A stretch of DNA of 64,000 bases from contig CM060196.1 in assembly GCA_030549335.1 (NCBI GenBank), positions 74,360,139 through 74,424,138 on the forward strand, in the 5' to 3' direction. Of the stretch, positions 22,488-34,385 are shown in pieces. The position numbers and the translations under genes were made by a program. This DNA comes from Pontederia crassipes. Taxonomy: Eukaryota; Streptophyta; Magnoliopsida; Commelinales; Pontederiaceae. Position 1 is the stretch's first letter. Each line of letters starts with the position of its first letter. Below the pieces are notes generated by a model, which was not told the origin of the DNA, made no database searches, and worked only from the letters and a program-made list of their open reading frames with translations.

Positions 22488-23441
22488 ATGGATCCTTACA
22501 GTCTCCTCAAAATCTCGCCCAACTCCGACGGCTCCGTCGTCCGTCTCAACCCCATGCACCTGTCCGTCGCCGACGCCGGCAAAGATTCCGACGTCCACTC
22601 CCACGATTTCCCCCTCAACGCCGCTCGCAACACCACTCTCCGAGCCTTCGTTCCGAAACACGAACAGCAGCCTCCCTCGAGCAGGGATAAGCTCCCTGTC
22701 ATCATCTACTTCCACGGTGGAGGCTTCGTCCTGTTCGGCTCCGCCACCACCTCATTCCACGCCTTCTGCGCCACGTTGGCCACCGACGTCCCCGCCGTCG
22801 TGCTCTCCGTCGACTACCGCCTCGCGCCCGAGCACCGCCTTCCCGCCGCCTACGACGATGCCGCGGACGCCCTCCTATGGGCGCGGTCCCAAGCCCTCGA
22901 TCCCCACCCTTTGCTGGCCCCCGCTGACTTCTCCCGCTGCTTCCTCATGGGCAGCAGCGCCGGCGGCAACATCGCGCTGCACGCGGCCATGGGGGCCAGG
23001 GACCTCGAGCTGTCGCCGGTGCGCGTGGTGGGCCTGATACTGGACCAGCCCTACTTCTGCGGCGTAGAGCGGACGGAGTCAGAGGAACGGCTGGAGCACG
23101 ACATGATCCTCCCGCTGCCGGTGAACGACCTGCTGTGGGAACTGGCGCTGCCGGAGGGCGCGGACAGGGACCACGAATACTGCAACCCAGAGAAGCTGCT
23201 GAGCGAAGGCGGAAAGGGGCTCCGGGGACTGCCGCGGTGCATGGTGAGGGGACATGCGGGGGATCCCTTGCTCGACAGGCAGAGGCGGGTGGCGCGGATG
23301 CTAGAGGAGGAAGGCGTCACCGTGGAGGCGAGGTTGGACGGCGAAGGTTACCACGGGATCGAGTTGGCCAGTCCGATCAAGTTGGCGGAGGAGGTGGCTG
23401 ACGTGAAGGGGTTCGTTATCGACGCCATTAACGCTTCTTGA
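22488..23441 (+). CDS. Plant carboxylesterase (CXE), alpha/beta-hydrolase fold
   Basis: This intact single-exon gene encodes 317 residues, the usual size for plant CXE proteins of the hormone-sensitive-lipase family, the group that also gave rise to the GID1 gibberellin receptor. The ATG begins MDPYSLLKISPNSDGS, the standard CXE start. Motifs in order: oxyanion-hole HGGG in YFHGGGFV (about residue 76), DYRLAPEHRLPAAYDDA, the nucleophile elbow GSSAGGN (Ser about 166), the acid in GDPLLDR (Asp about 260) and the His in GYHGIEL (about 290). All three catalytic residues are present, which favours an active esterase over a receptor. No signal peptide or membrane span is seen, so it is probably cytosolic. 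GC content is high throughout, unlike its surroundings. The natural substrate cannot be told; small acyl esters are typical. Confidence 0.93.
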   Translation: MDPYSLLKISPNSDGSVVRLNPMHLSVADAGKDSDVHSHDFPLNAARNTTLRAFVPKHEQQPPSSRDKLPVIIYFHGGGFVLFGSATTSFHAFCATLATDVPAVVLSVDYRLAPEHRLPAAYDDAADALLWARSQALDPHPLLAPADFSRCFLMGSSAGGNIALHAAMGARDLELSPVRVVGLILDQPYFCGVERTESEERLEHDMILPLPVNDLLWELALPEGADRDHEYCNPEKLLSEGGKGLRGLPRCMVRGHAGDPLLDRQRRVARMLEEEGVTVEARLDGEGYHGIELASPIKLAEEVADVKGFVIDAINAS

Positions 23442-23529
23442 GTGATCAGATCGGCCTTTGTGCATGCGAGGCATAAGTGATTAATTCCTTTTCTAGTGTT
23501 CTTTTTGTTTAAGGCTTTTTTTTTGCACG

Positions 23530-23760
23530 AGAAATTATAGTTCTAGTTAGTTTTCAAAAATTAATCGACTTGGTAGAAAAATTTAAGTTTGATGTTTTGA
23601 AAGAAAAATGTAACGAGAGAATTTGAAAAGTTAATTTGATAGATAAATTTTTGTATGTGTTTGAAATAAAAAGTAAGAACTAAGAATAGAATTTATTATT
23701 TTATGAGATATAAAATTATAGTAAATTAAAATATTATGTAATTATTTAATGAAAATAATA
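23530..23760. repeat. Dispersed AT-rich repeat, copy 1 of 3
   Basis: It shares with 25262-25495 the blocks TTTGATAGATAAATTTT and TTTATTATTTTATGAGATAT, then TAAAATTATAGTAAAT. Copy 3 at 56685-56930 is more diverged. It is probably a degraded MITE family; no complete terminal repeats or target duplication could be set. Confidence 0.55.
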
Positions 23761-24639
23761 TTTTATGAAAGTATTTATACTAATATTATAATTTATGATA
23801 TACAAGAAATATTTATATTAAAAAATAAGTTGTGTCGTAATATATTAATATTAATTATAATTAATTTTTTATGTTATTAATATTATATTTTACATAAAGA
23901 ATGTCTTAAGATCCAAATATAATATAAATTAGATAACTTATAATTTTTTCTAAAAACAACTGAAAATTTTAATTAATAAATTATGTTATAATAAATATAC
24001 TATTATATATAAGAAATTACATTAAAAATATACTATTATACATAAGAATTTACATTAATTTTATTTAATTAAAATTATAATACAATAAATCCAATTATAA
24101 TATTTACATTAATTCAGTTAATTAATACGAATTTTTATAATTTTATTATACTATAATAGTAAGCAAAATATTATAACTAATTAATAAAATATTTTTAAAT
24201 TATTTGATCCAAATAAAATTATTTCTAATAATATATTAATATATATATTAAGCTAAATATTAATTATTATATATAGGCCTAAAAATAGCACCACCTACTT
24301 TTAGGCCTATATGTAAGAATTAAAAAAAAGTACATCACGTGGTTCTCACTCAAAGCAAGAACTTGTAGAACAAGTTATGATCGCATGATGTTTGGTCAGG
24401 ACTTGAGTTCATCTATAACATTTTTTTTTGCTATTAGTGTTTGGGTGAACAAGCTGGAACTAGGGCATGTTCTGAACAATGATGATTTCTTTCTATCTTA
24501 AATATATTAATTTCTTTTTATCTTTTTAACTAGTAAAATAATGATGATTATCGTTATGAACAATTTTGTGCATTTCACAATATAGGTAAAAAGGTGGCAA
24601 TTTATTATACAAGAAAAAATATTATTATATTAATAAAAG
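23761..24639. other. AT-rich region with a short perfect-stem hairpin
   Basis: Mostly A and T with no gene. At 24267-24312 the arms ATATAGGCCTAAAA and TTTTAGGCCTATAT form a stem around CACCACCTA. This may be the remnant of a small foldback element. Confidence 0.5.
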
Positions 24640-24840
24640 TTGGGTTGGACTAGATAGCAGCTACTTACCGTTTCAACAAAGATCTCGAGTTCGAACTTTT
24701 ATAAATATAAAAAATTTTCGCTGAGAGTTTCGTAATCAAACATGTTGTCCGCGGCGACGTCAGAATAGTCGAATTCGATGATGGATCAAAACTTTCAATT
24801 CGTGATCAGTGTGCATAATTTTTAGTGCCAACTAGATTAG
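24640..24840. repeat. SINE-like repeat, copy 1
   Basis: GGGTTGGACTAGATAGCAGC followed by GAGTTCGAAC recalls the A and B boxes of a tRNA-derived promoter. The downstream part (AAACTTTCAATTCGTGATCA) recurs at 60790-60830 in diverged form. The two copies support a repeat family; the SINE assignment is tentative. Confidence 0.35.
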
Positions 24841-25261
24841 ACGTTCAACGCAGCTTTCTGAAAAAAAAATACAAGTGCTTCTTGCACCCTCTGGCCGAAT
24901 CTATGTTGCCCTACATGTTCGTTTTGATGATGAACAAAATGCACATGTATATCTGAGCCACCACACTCCACACCGTGGACTAGTGTACCGTCTATCTTTC
25001 CTTCAGCTTCCCCAAACCTCCACCTCCCACGATACAACCTTCCCCGTCAAGTCCTCCAACCTCCTAACCCACTAGTTGGTTTTTACTTTTTAGCCTTCTC
25101 CATTAGTTCCTACACATCATTTAACACAATTCGCTTTTGGCCTCGTCCAATCTACTGTCAACTTTGGTTTTCAATCTACTCTAACTTTTTCTGACAGCCA
25201 CTACTGACCACACATCTTCATCTCCACAAATTGACATTGTTTCATCATATTTTTCTACTGC
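24841..25261. other. Spacer, no gene recognised
   Basis: About 420 bp of mixed composition. A 66-residue open frame at 24875-25075 shows no known motif. Confidence 0.35.
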
Positions 25262-25495
25262 AAGGTTGCATTTGATAAAAAAAATATTAAGAGAATATTA
25301 ATTCTTGAGAACTAATCGATATGATAAAAAAATTTGAATTGATGTTTGGATAAAAAAGTATAATGATGAGAACTTAAAAATTTGATTTGATAGATAAATT
25401 TTAGTAGATGTTTGGATAAAAAATAGGAACTAAAAATATAATTTATTATTTTATGAGATATAAAATTATAGTAAATAAAAATATGTTATTAATAT
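25262..25495. repeat. Dispersed AT-rich repeat, copy 2 of 3
   Basis: Clear similarity to 23530-23760 over more than 100 bp. It begins with GGTTGCATTTGATAA, like the outward end of some Tourist-type MITEs. Confidence 0.55.
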
Positions 25496-25499
25496 TATA

Positions 25500-25790
25500 G
25501 TGCAACGTGGAGCTGGGGCGAGGGATCGCATCCCTGATGTACGCGGGCGCAGCGCTGGGTTGGGAGGTCAGGCTTCTAGGCCCTGCCTTGGGCCTTAGGG
25601 CGTTGAAGCACCTTATGGGTCTGACGAAGGAGAACAGCCTGTAGAACGAAGGTCCAATGGCGGCCCTCATCGTCTTCCCGGTTCCGAACGCTGAGGCCGA
25701 TAGCCCCTCGACCATCGACGTCCTTGCACTCGGGGAGAAAATCATCGAATGTTTCCACGGTGACATCCGATGGTTTGTGATGGGAAAATA
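25500..25790 (+). pseudogene. Nitroreductase-family (SagB-like) gene fragment
   Basis: The plus frame reads NVELGRGIASLMYAGAALGW, then LKHLMGL and MAALIVFP. It matches the middle of the longer copy at 38930-45330 (NIEVGRAIASLAYAGVALGW, LKHLMGL, AALLVFP). In bacterial and plant two-domain nitroreductases this is the helix ending in LGW, followed by the (L)MGL and P(E)ALL.V segments that close the first FMN-binding domain. One in-frame stop is present. The right side ends abruptly at about 25790, where a Copia LTR begins. The 5' part is missing. Confidence 0.6.
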
Positions 25791-27229
25791 CGAGAACAGG
25801 GAGAGAAGATCGCAGAGAGATTGTAAGAAAATTAGAGGAGACACACGAATTATCTAGGTTCACCCTTGAGATTAGGGCTACATCCTGCAAAGAGGTTCTA
25901 CTATAGTTTAGGTTTACAGCCGCCACCCAGATTACATCTGAAAATAAGTTATAAATAGTCTCTTCCAAACGGGTTCAAAACCCGAACAAAACAGAGAAAA
26001 AACATAATCCGAACCACACGGACCGGCTAAACAAAAGTCCAAAACTCGTTTAGGTTTCGGGGGCGCTGCCCCCGAATCCCGGTCGCTCCGCTGTCGGGGG
26101 GCGGGGCCCCCCGAATTCCTCCTTTTGTTCGCACACCAGCAGCACAGGCAATTGGGTAATACTCAAATTCCCCTAAGCTCACGTGGGCGAACCCGGTGTG
26201 AGAAACAAGGAGCCCTGAACTATTCATCAACTTCAATATTCTCCCAATTGGTGGATACTTCACACCAATGAGAGCCTTGCCAGCAACATTCTTCTTCAAT
26301 CCGACAGCAGCAGAGCACCACTCAAACTTTGCACCTATAACAACTTTAGTCAGAAAGTCAGAACTATTCTCCATTGTATCAAACTTTTCAAGCTGAACCT
26401 ATTTCTTTTCCACCTTTTTTCCCGATGAAATGATATTGAATGTCAATATGCTTTGTGCGTGAGTGAAATGCAGGATTCTTAGCTAACTGAATAGCACATT
26501 GATTACCACATCTCACCTCCATGGCACCTTGCTCAAATCCGAGCTCCAAGCACAACCGCCGTAGCCATATGGCCTCTTTTGCAGCATGAGTAAGTGTAAC
26601 GCCCCCAAAATCGCACCTCCCACCACGTAGGCAGTCAGATTGACCCTGGGAGCGCTACACTACCTAGTGCACTACTGACCTTGACCATTCAACAAAATAG
26701 TATACGTGATATCAATATAATAATAATTATAATAAAGGACTATAATGCGAAAGTTCAACAGTCGAAATATTATAAGAAAGGACTTTAATGCGGAAGTTCG
26801 ATAGTCAAATATCAAAGGCATAGTTCACCCATACATGTGATAACAAGATGATAAGAGATCATAAATCTCAAGGAGTTCAGTAAGCAGAATAGCATGATGT
26901 CTATGAATAATATGAGAATCACTGAATTCAACTGGAGTAAACTTGATGATAAAGTAGTCATGTGTAGCAATCTCCAAGCTCTGTGCCCTCCAAAACCTCA
27001 TCAGTTAATGTTCTCACTTGCAAAAACCTATTGCAGGGAAATCAAATACCCATGAGCAAAAAGTCCAGTACAATAGCAATAGACGGTGAAATAAGGATTA
27101 ATGATAATCATGAAATCAATGTATCAACCTCTGACAATATCAATGTCTATGCTTTATTCTTTACTATAACTATTCTTTGTCTTTACGTAGCATAATCTTT
27201 ACTATACCATGTTCCATGCTTTACTGTAC

Positions 27230-27370
27230 TTTAATTTACTATACTCTATACTTTACTTTACATTACTCTGCTTTACATTGCTTTACGTTACAGTATTTTA
27301 CTTTACATTGCTTTGCTTTACAATACTCTACTTTACATTGCTTTACATTACATTACTTTACTGTGAGTTG
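27230..27370. repeat. CTTTACATT-type simple repeat in the Tekay LTR
   Basis: A degenerate array of CTTTACATTGCTTTACATTA-like units. It recurs in the other LTR at 35230-35365 and, in altered form, at 46320-46440. Confidence 0.85.
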
Positions 27371-27989
27371 CACTACTTCTTTTACATTATTATAATATCC
27401 TTAAAGTTAGTTGTCCTATGCGAGCTCGATTTTATTAGGTTGGGATGCTAGGGGTGCCTCTCTGAATCTCTGAAGCCAGTAAGCTCATAAAGGGAAAAGG
27501 GGTGTGTGTTAAAATCTCACACAGTTCGGAAGGTAGGTGGGAGAATTCCTACAATTCAGGAACAGTGGTTAATTAAGAAATCTGTAGGTTCACTGTCTCC
27601 TCAGCTAGCTACTGTTCCTCTGACACAATACAATAATCTCTGGGAGAAGGAGTGTGACCATTACATCACCCTTCATTCAAGATACAGGTGGGAGAAGACC
27701 TGAAATATCAGGAATAGTGGTAATTGAAGACAGTAGCTTCGCTGTCCCCTCAGCTAACTACATATCCCTCTTCTGCTTTAACTTTGATATTTACTTTAAC
27801 TTTGGGGGCGGCACATAGCGATCACATGTCTTTGTCTTTACTTTATTTATCTTTAGTCATCATGAAATCTATGATTTAGAAATCAAACATGGCGTAAATC
27901 TCTGAACAATAGAACTCAGTCAGTATAGGTGAACTGGTAGAGTCTCGATTATGATTTGGAATAGCTCAATCCGATTAGATCAGACCAAT

Positions 27990-28400
27990 GGGTCTGATTG
28001 TCGGACCGATCGATCGTTCTTGATGGACCGGTCGACCGTTCCTGATGGATCGGTCGACCGTTCCTGATGGATCGGTCGATCGTGTTCTTCGTGGGATATC
28101 TGTGGATCGGTCGATCGTGCACATAGTGCCGGTCGATCGTGCACATAGTGCCTGCCGACCGATTAATCTAGGATCGGTCGACCATCCTGGGTGTCGGTCG
28201 ACCGATCATTAGATCATGAAGATGCGCACTGCGTGTCGGATCGATCGTTCGGTCGTATGTCCGATCGGTCGATTATGAAGTCGGACTTGTCTATTGACAG
28301 GTAGATCGGTCGACCGCCATGGTGAGGCCGGTCGACCGCCATGGTGAGGCCGGTCGACCGATTAATACAAACTCGCGGGAGTTTTGTGTGTGGACCGATC
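27990..28400. repeat. GGTCGACC/GGTCGATC palindrome array in the Tekay LTR
   Basis: More than a dozen copies of CGGTCGACCG or CGGTCGATCG at irregular 15-40 bp spacing. The same array is in the other LTR at 35995-36395, and the copies differ in number and detail between the two LTRs. Confidence 0.85.
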
Positions 28401-31400
28401 GACCATTGATGTTATCGGTCGACTGGTCTTAACGATAAAACAGAGCCGCCGAATTTCTTTTGCGATTTCGGCGGCCTTCCAGCCATCATATCATCTTGGA
28501 ATGAATACGAAACATGTAGATAACAATCTCAGGATCATGATGGACTAATCATGCATATCAAACAATCACTATTTCTTCGTCTAAGAATTTAGAACGCTTA
28601 GGTACCTTTCCGTTCGAAACTCGCCGGTGAACTGCGCGTCGTCTGTTCGATCATCGACCATCCTCGACCGATGGGAAGGGGCGATTGGTCCTTGCGCAAG
28701 CCGGGGAGAGGCCGCTAGGTGTCAAGGGTTGTCCGATCGGCCGCTATTCGTCGTTGAAGTCGCGCCATGTTTCGTCTCTGGTGCGAGCCGTTTGTCGGAC
28801 GAGGGAAGAAACTGGAGCGGCGGTCGGCTGCTGCTCTTAGGGTTTCGAAGGGGACGCGAGGGCGCCCCTTCGCATCCTCTTTATAGCCTCGGCAGGCCAG
28901 AATGGCCGGCCGATTCCGAGCGGTAATCAGGGGAGGTAAATCCTCCCCTGTCGACCGTTTCATCCGTTTCGTTTCTTTTTTTTCGAATTCGATTTGAATT
29001 CCAATTAAATTCTGAGTTGATTTGCATCAATGACTTTGATTTCTCCATTGATTTCCTTATGATAAATGCAGGCGTTACAATATTACCCCTTTAAAAGAAA
29101 ATTCGTCCTCGAATTTTGATAAGAGTTAGAACTTACCGAATAATTGTGGAAACTTTTCTCTCATCTCTGATTCTACTTCCCATGTAGCCTCTTTTCCTTG
29201 GTGATGCTTCCATGCTACTTTGACTAGTGATATCCTCTTCTTTTCTTGTTGGTGTTCTTGATATTCCAATATCTCTATAGGTTATTTTTCATATGTCAGA
29301 TCCTCCTTGAGGTTTGGTTCCTCAATTTGGATCACGTTGGCATAATCATGCTTGTACATTCAGAGTAGTGAGACATGGAAGACGTTGTATACTCTAGAAT
29401 ATGCTGGGGGTAGGGCTAATATGCATGCTGAATCTCCAACCATATCTAAAATCTCAAATGGACATACATACCTTGGACTTAATTTCTCACGCTTACTAAA
29501 ATGCATTACACATTTGGTGGGGGAGACTTTAAGCAAAACCTGATCTCCCGCCTTGAACTTATGTTCTCGGCGCTTTTTGTCCGTGTAGGCCTTCTGACGG
29601 TCTTGAGCAGACTTCATGTCTTCTTTATCAATTCCACCATGTATGTGTACTCTTGGGTCTGCTTCTGTAATTCTGCACTCAAGATTTTTCTTTCACCCTC
29701 TTCGTCCCAACATGCCGGGGAGCGACATGATCGACCATACAATGCTCCAAAAGGGGACATCTCTATGCTAGCATGAAAACTGTTGTTATAAGAGAACTCA
29801 ATAAGAGGTAGATGCTTATCTCAATTATCATGTCAATCCAAGGCACATGCTCTAAGCATATCCTCTAGTGTTTGGATCGTCATTTCTGATTATCCGTCTG
29901 TTTGAGAATGGAAGGTGGTACTGTAGCGAAGTCTTGTCCCAAAAGTATTCTGGAGGCTCTTCCAGAATCTCGATGTGAACTTGGGATCTCTATCAGACAC
30001 AATGGTTGATGGGATCCCGTGAAGTCTAGCAATATCTTGCACATATAAGTCCATTAAGTTTTCAAGGGATTACTTTACCTTGATAGGTAGAAAGTGAGCC
30101 AATTTAGTGAGTCGATCCACTACCACCCATATAACGTCATGCCCCTTCTGAGTCTGAGGTAAGCCGGTGATGAAATTCATTGATATCTCTTCCCACTTCC
30201 ACTGTGGGATACCCAGACTCTTCAGGGTTCCTTGGGGTTTCTGGTGCTCCACCTTGACTTGTTGGCATATTATGCATTTGGAGACATAATCTGCAATCTC
30301 CTTCTTCATATCTGGCCATCAGAAACTCTTCTGCACATCTTTATACATTTTAGTACTCCCTGGGTGGATCGCAAATTTGGACTTGTGACATTCGTGTAGG
30401 ACTTCCCTTCAGAGTTCAGGGTTATTCGGTACCCATAAACGATCACGGTACCTGATGCCACCATCTGCTGAGATCTTAAAATTTATAGTTTCAATACTAG
30501 TCTTTATCATCATAGTCTGATATTCTGAGTCCTCTACTTGTGCTTCGATGATCCTTTCGATCATATCCGGTACTATGCGATGCATCATCATTAGTGATCC
30601 GTCATGTCTTACCCTTGGTGTCCACTTGAAAAGTTCTTCCATCATTTCAAATTGTCGAAGGCGCATGAAGGCTACAGATCCTTCCCACTTTCGACTAAGT
30701 GCATCTGCCACTGAGTTTGCTTTGCTTGGATGGTAATTGATAGCAAACTCATAATCCTTTAAGAACTCCATCCATCGTCTTTAGCGCATATTCAACTCCT
30801 TTTGTGTAAAGGCGTACTTTAAACTCTTGTGGTTAGTGTAGACCACGAATTCCTCTCCGTACAGATAATGACGCCAAACCTTGAGAGCAAACACTACTGC
30901 TGCCAATTCCAAGTCGTGAGTTGGATAATTGACCTCATTTTTCTTCAGCTGTCTGGATGCATATGCCACTACTTTTTCATGTTGCATCAAAATGCATTCC
31001 AATCCTAATCCACTAGCATCACTATAAACTACGAAATCATCGTTACCCGATGGTAATGTCAAGATCGGTGCTGAAGTTCACCGCTTCTTTAACTCTTGAA
31101 AACTTTCAGATAGACTTTTCTCCTTTCCTTGTGAGTTTGGTTAATGGCAATGCAATTCTGGAGAAGTCCTTGATGAAGCGTCCGTAATAGCCAGCTAAAC
31201 CAATGAAGCTCCCGATCTCGAAGACATTCTTTAATTGAGTCCAGTTGGATACTGCTTCCACCTTTGCTGGATCTACTGCAATTCCATCTTCGGAGACAAT
31301 ATGCCCAAGAAACATCATCTGTTCTAACCAGAACTCACATTTGGAAAACTTTACCTACAACTTTTTTGTTCGCAAAGTCTCCAACACTATCATTAGATGT

Positions 31401-33879
31401 TCCTTGTGCTGCTCTATGCTTGGTGAGTAGATGAGGATGTCGTCGACGAAGATAATTACGAACTTATCCAGGTGTTCATGGAAAGTTCGATTCATGAGAT
31501 CCATGAATGCTGCCGGGGCATTTGTTAACCCAAACGACATTACCAGAAATTCATAATGTCCATATCGTGACCTGAAAGCTGTCTTTGGAATGTCTTCCTC
31601 TGCTACCCTTAACTGATGATATCCGCTCCTCAGATCGATCTTGGAGAACATCTTTGGTTTGGACAGTTGATCAAACAAATCGTCGATGCGAGGGAGCGGG
31701 TACTTGTTCTTTATTGTGACTTTGTTCAACATCATGTAGTCGATACAAAGTCTTAATGATTCATCCTTCTTTTTGACGAAAAGGATTGGTGCACCCCAGG
31801 GCGAGACACTAGGTCTGATAAAGCCTTTGTCAAGCAATTCTTGAATTTGATCATTTAATTCTTTCATCTCTGCTGGGGCATTGCGGTATGAAACTTTAGA
31901 GATCGGTGCTGTGTCAGGTGCCACTTCAATATGGAAGTCTATCTCTCTTCTGGGTGGTAGACCACTAACGTCGTCAGGAAATACATCAGAAAATTCCTTC
32001 ACAACTTTTATGTCTTGAGGGGTCTTGGTTAGCTCTGTTATCTTGGTAACACTTGCTAGATAACATCTACACCCTTTTTGAAGTAACTTTTGTGCCTTCA
32101 TGGCAGATACTATGATCTTTGGTTCTTTCTATGCAATACCTTTGACAATTATTTTATTTGTACCATGTGTACCTATGATCACTTTCTATATAGAAGCATC
32201 ATGGGAGGTTAGTCAGTCCATGCTCAAAATTATATCATAATCTCTCATAAGGATAATGATAAGATTTGTAGGAAAGTTCTTTGTCCCTATCTCTATGAGT
32301 ACATTAGGGAGATATTTTGTAGTAACTAGAGTTTCTTGTGGGTCAAGATGTTCATCTTAAGCTCTAGGTCTGTTGCAGTTAATCCTAATGTGGTGGCACA
32401 ATCTTCAGATATACATAAATGAGAAGTACCGGAATGGAACAATACTGTGGTAGATAACTCGGCTACGTATAGCGTACCTCGAATGACCTCAGCGTCATTC
32501 TGTGGAGCATCTTCCTCCAAATTGAAGAGTATCCCCTGCACTAACCGTTGTTACCCACGTCTTAGGCAATTCACTGCATAGTGGCCCATTCCGCCACAGT
32601 AGTAGCATGCTCCAGATTTCATGCGACATTCCCCTGCATGGGTCCTACCACAAGTATTGCATAAAGCTCGCTCATCTTGTGCGGGTACTACCTGAGGAGC
32701 TCTAGGAGGCTGTTGCCTCTGCTGTTAGGCTGGGCGCCTTTGCGCCTGCTGATGGGGTCTTTGGTTCTGTTGATGCTGCTGTGATTGCTGTTGCTGTGGT
32801 GGAGGAGCTTGTTGTGGAGGGCGGTAAGGTTGTTGCTGTTGAGGACGGTTGTACTGCTGGGGCGCTGGGTAAGGACGGGGCCGATTATCTCGTTGATAGT
32901 GTTGACGGTTGTTTCCTCTATATTATTATGGTTGTTGCTGGGAACTCTGCCCTACGGTCTGTTGAACCTTTTGGGCTTTCTGCAGGTCTTGGTGGTTCTT
33001 CTCAATCAGAGTAGCCAAACTGATAGCGTCCTCTAAAGTTCTGCAGTTCCCAGATCTTGTATGAGACCTCAGGGTGGAGTTCAGTCCGTCCACAAAATAT
33101 TTGGTTACATCCAGTTCATCCATGATCGGCCTGGCATACTTCCTCAGTCTGAAAATTTTTGTCATGTACTGGGTCACTGTCATGGTCCCCTGCACTAGGT
33201 CCAGAAATTTCTTTTTCTTTAAATCCCTTTGGAATTTAGTAAAGTAGCGCGTCTCAAATGTCTTGCGAAAATCTTCTCAGATAACTATTCTTACATCAGG
33301 AAAACTGGTGGCCTTCCGTGCTTTCCACCATTCTTTAGCGTCCTTCTAGAGAGTGTCTCCAGCAAATAGCACATTCTTATTTTCGGGTACGTCAAGGATA
33401 TCGAATTTGTCCTCTATTGCCTCCATCCATTGCTCTGCCACTTCGATGCTTCCTTCTCCATTAAACATCGAATGTTTTGACCTCCAAAAGTCTTGTAAGG
33501 TACAAGTAGAAGGGACTTGACGTCCCTGTTGAGCTGGTGGTTCTGGTGGAGGAGGAGAAGGTGGAAGTGGAGGTGGGTATGATGGAGGTGGGGGAATAAA
33601 AGGGGTCTCCCCTTCATTGTAGGTCTCAGTCTCACTAGTAGAGGCATGTTCCCTTCTTTGAGATGACATCTATAAAAAGACCATGACGATACTTGAGAAA
33701 AGCGCATAAAATCAAAGACCTTTAATTAAAATAAAAATCTTAGATAAAAATTGAGACCTTACGGCCCAATATCCGCTAAAACAAAAGTTAATATCACTGT
33801 ATGCGTTAGTCAAAGCAAAAAGACAAATATCTGTCTAAGGCACACTAAGGCCTTCATAATAAAAAGAAACACGAGGCAC

Positions 33880-34385
33880 TAATCACTACGTCTAGAAGGT
33901 TCCCCAAGTTCATTCCCGGAATTCATCCCATGCTTTGGAGGGTTCGGGCATTCTTCTTCGAAGTGCCCAAGTAGGTCGCAGTAATCACAATAAGGCTCTG
34001 GGTTCGTCTGAGGACTTGGTTCTCTGAACTGCAATTCCCTTAGTGGTGCAGGAACTTCTTCTTCATCATCTGAAGATATGATTGTTAATACGTCATCCTC
34101 TCATCTGCAAGTGCCACCTTTGATTTATCTCTTCACGTGTCTCAGTGGGGAAGTAGTGGCGTGGGGAGAGTGACTCTGAATCATTACTTCCCACGCTCTC
34201 TAGATCCAGCTGCTCCTGATCTTCTAGAGCGAGCTGTGGTGGAATTATGTACCTATCTTTACGTCATCGTGCTTGTTCTACGTCCGGAATAGGAGGATCT
34301 AGTGGGCGTGTGCGTATCCCAACTATATGACCAGCTCCCCTACCTCTACGTACTACTCTGGTTATTATACGACGTGGAGGCATCT
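33880..34385 (-). other. Coding-like leader region of the Tekay element with an extra zinc knuckle
   Basis: Between the primer-binding site and gag there is a region with coding character, including PYCDYCDLLGHFEEECP, a C-x2-C-x4-H-x4-C knuckle separate from those at the end of gag. It is broken. Some plant Gypsy elements carry extra reading frames; I cannot name this one. Confidence 0.45.

Noticed and set aside
22348-23037. 229-residue frame overlapping the CXE gene, and the opposite-strand frames at 22440-23320
   Set aside because: Shadows of the CXE coding sequence in other frames, caused by its high GC content.
25446-26374. Minus-strand frames near the nitroreductase fragment as separate genes
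   Set aside because: They mix antisense of the fragment with Copia LTR sequence and the end of Copia RNase H.
27177-27451. Leu/Phe/Tyr-rich membrane-like open frames
   Set aside because: They come from the CTTTACATT simple repeat in the LTR; the same frames recur at 35179-35492 and 46277-46657.
27990-28400. Possible CRISPR-like array
   Set aside because: Irregular spacing, short palindromic units, location inside an LTR and a plant genome; the other LTR has the same array.
32781-33036. Plus-strand Val/Leu-rich frames
   Set aside because: Antisense of the Gln-rich part of gag in the Tekay element.
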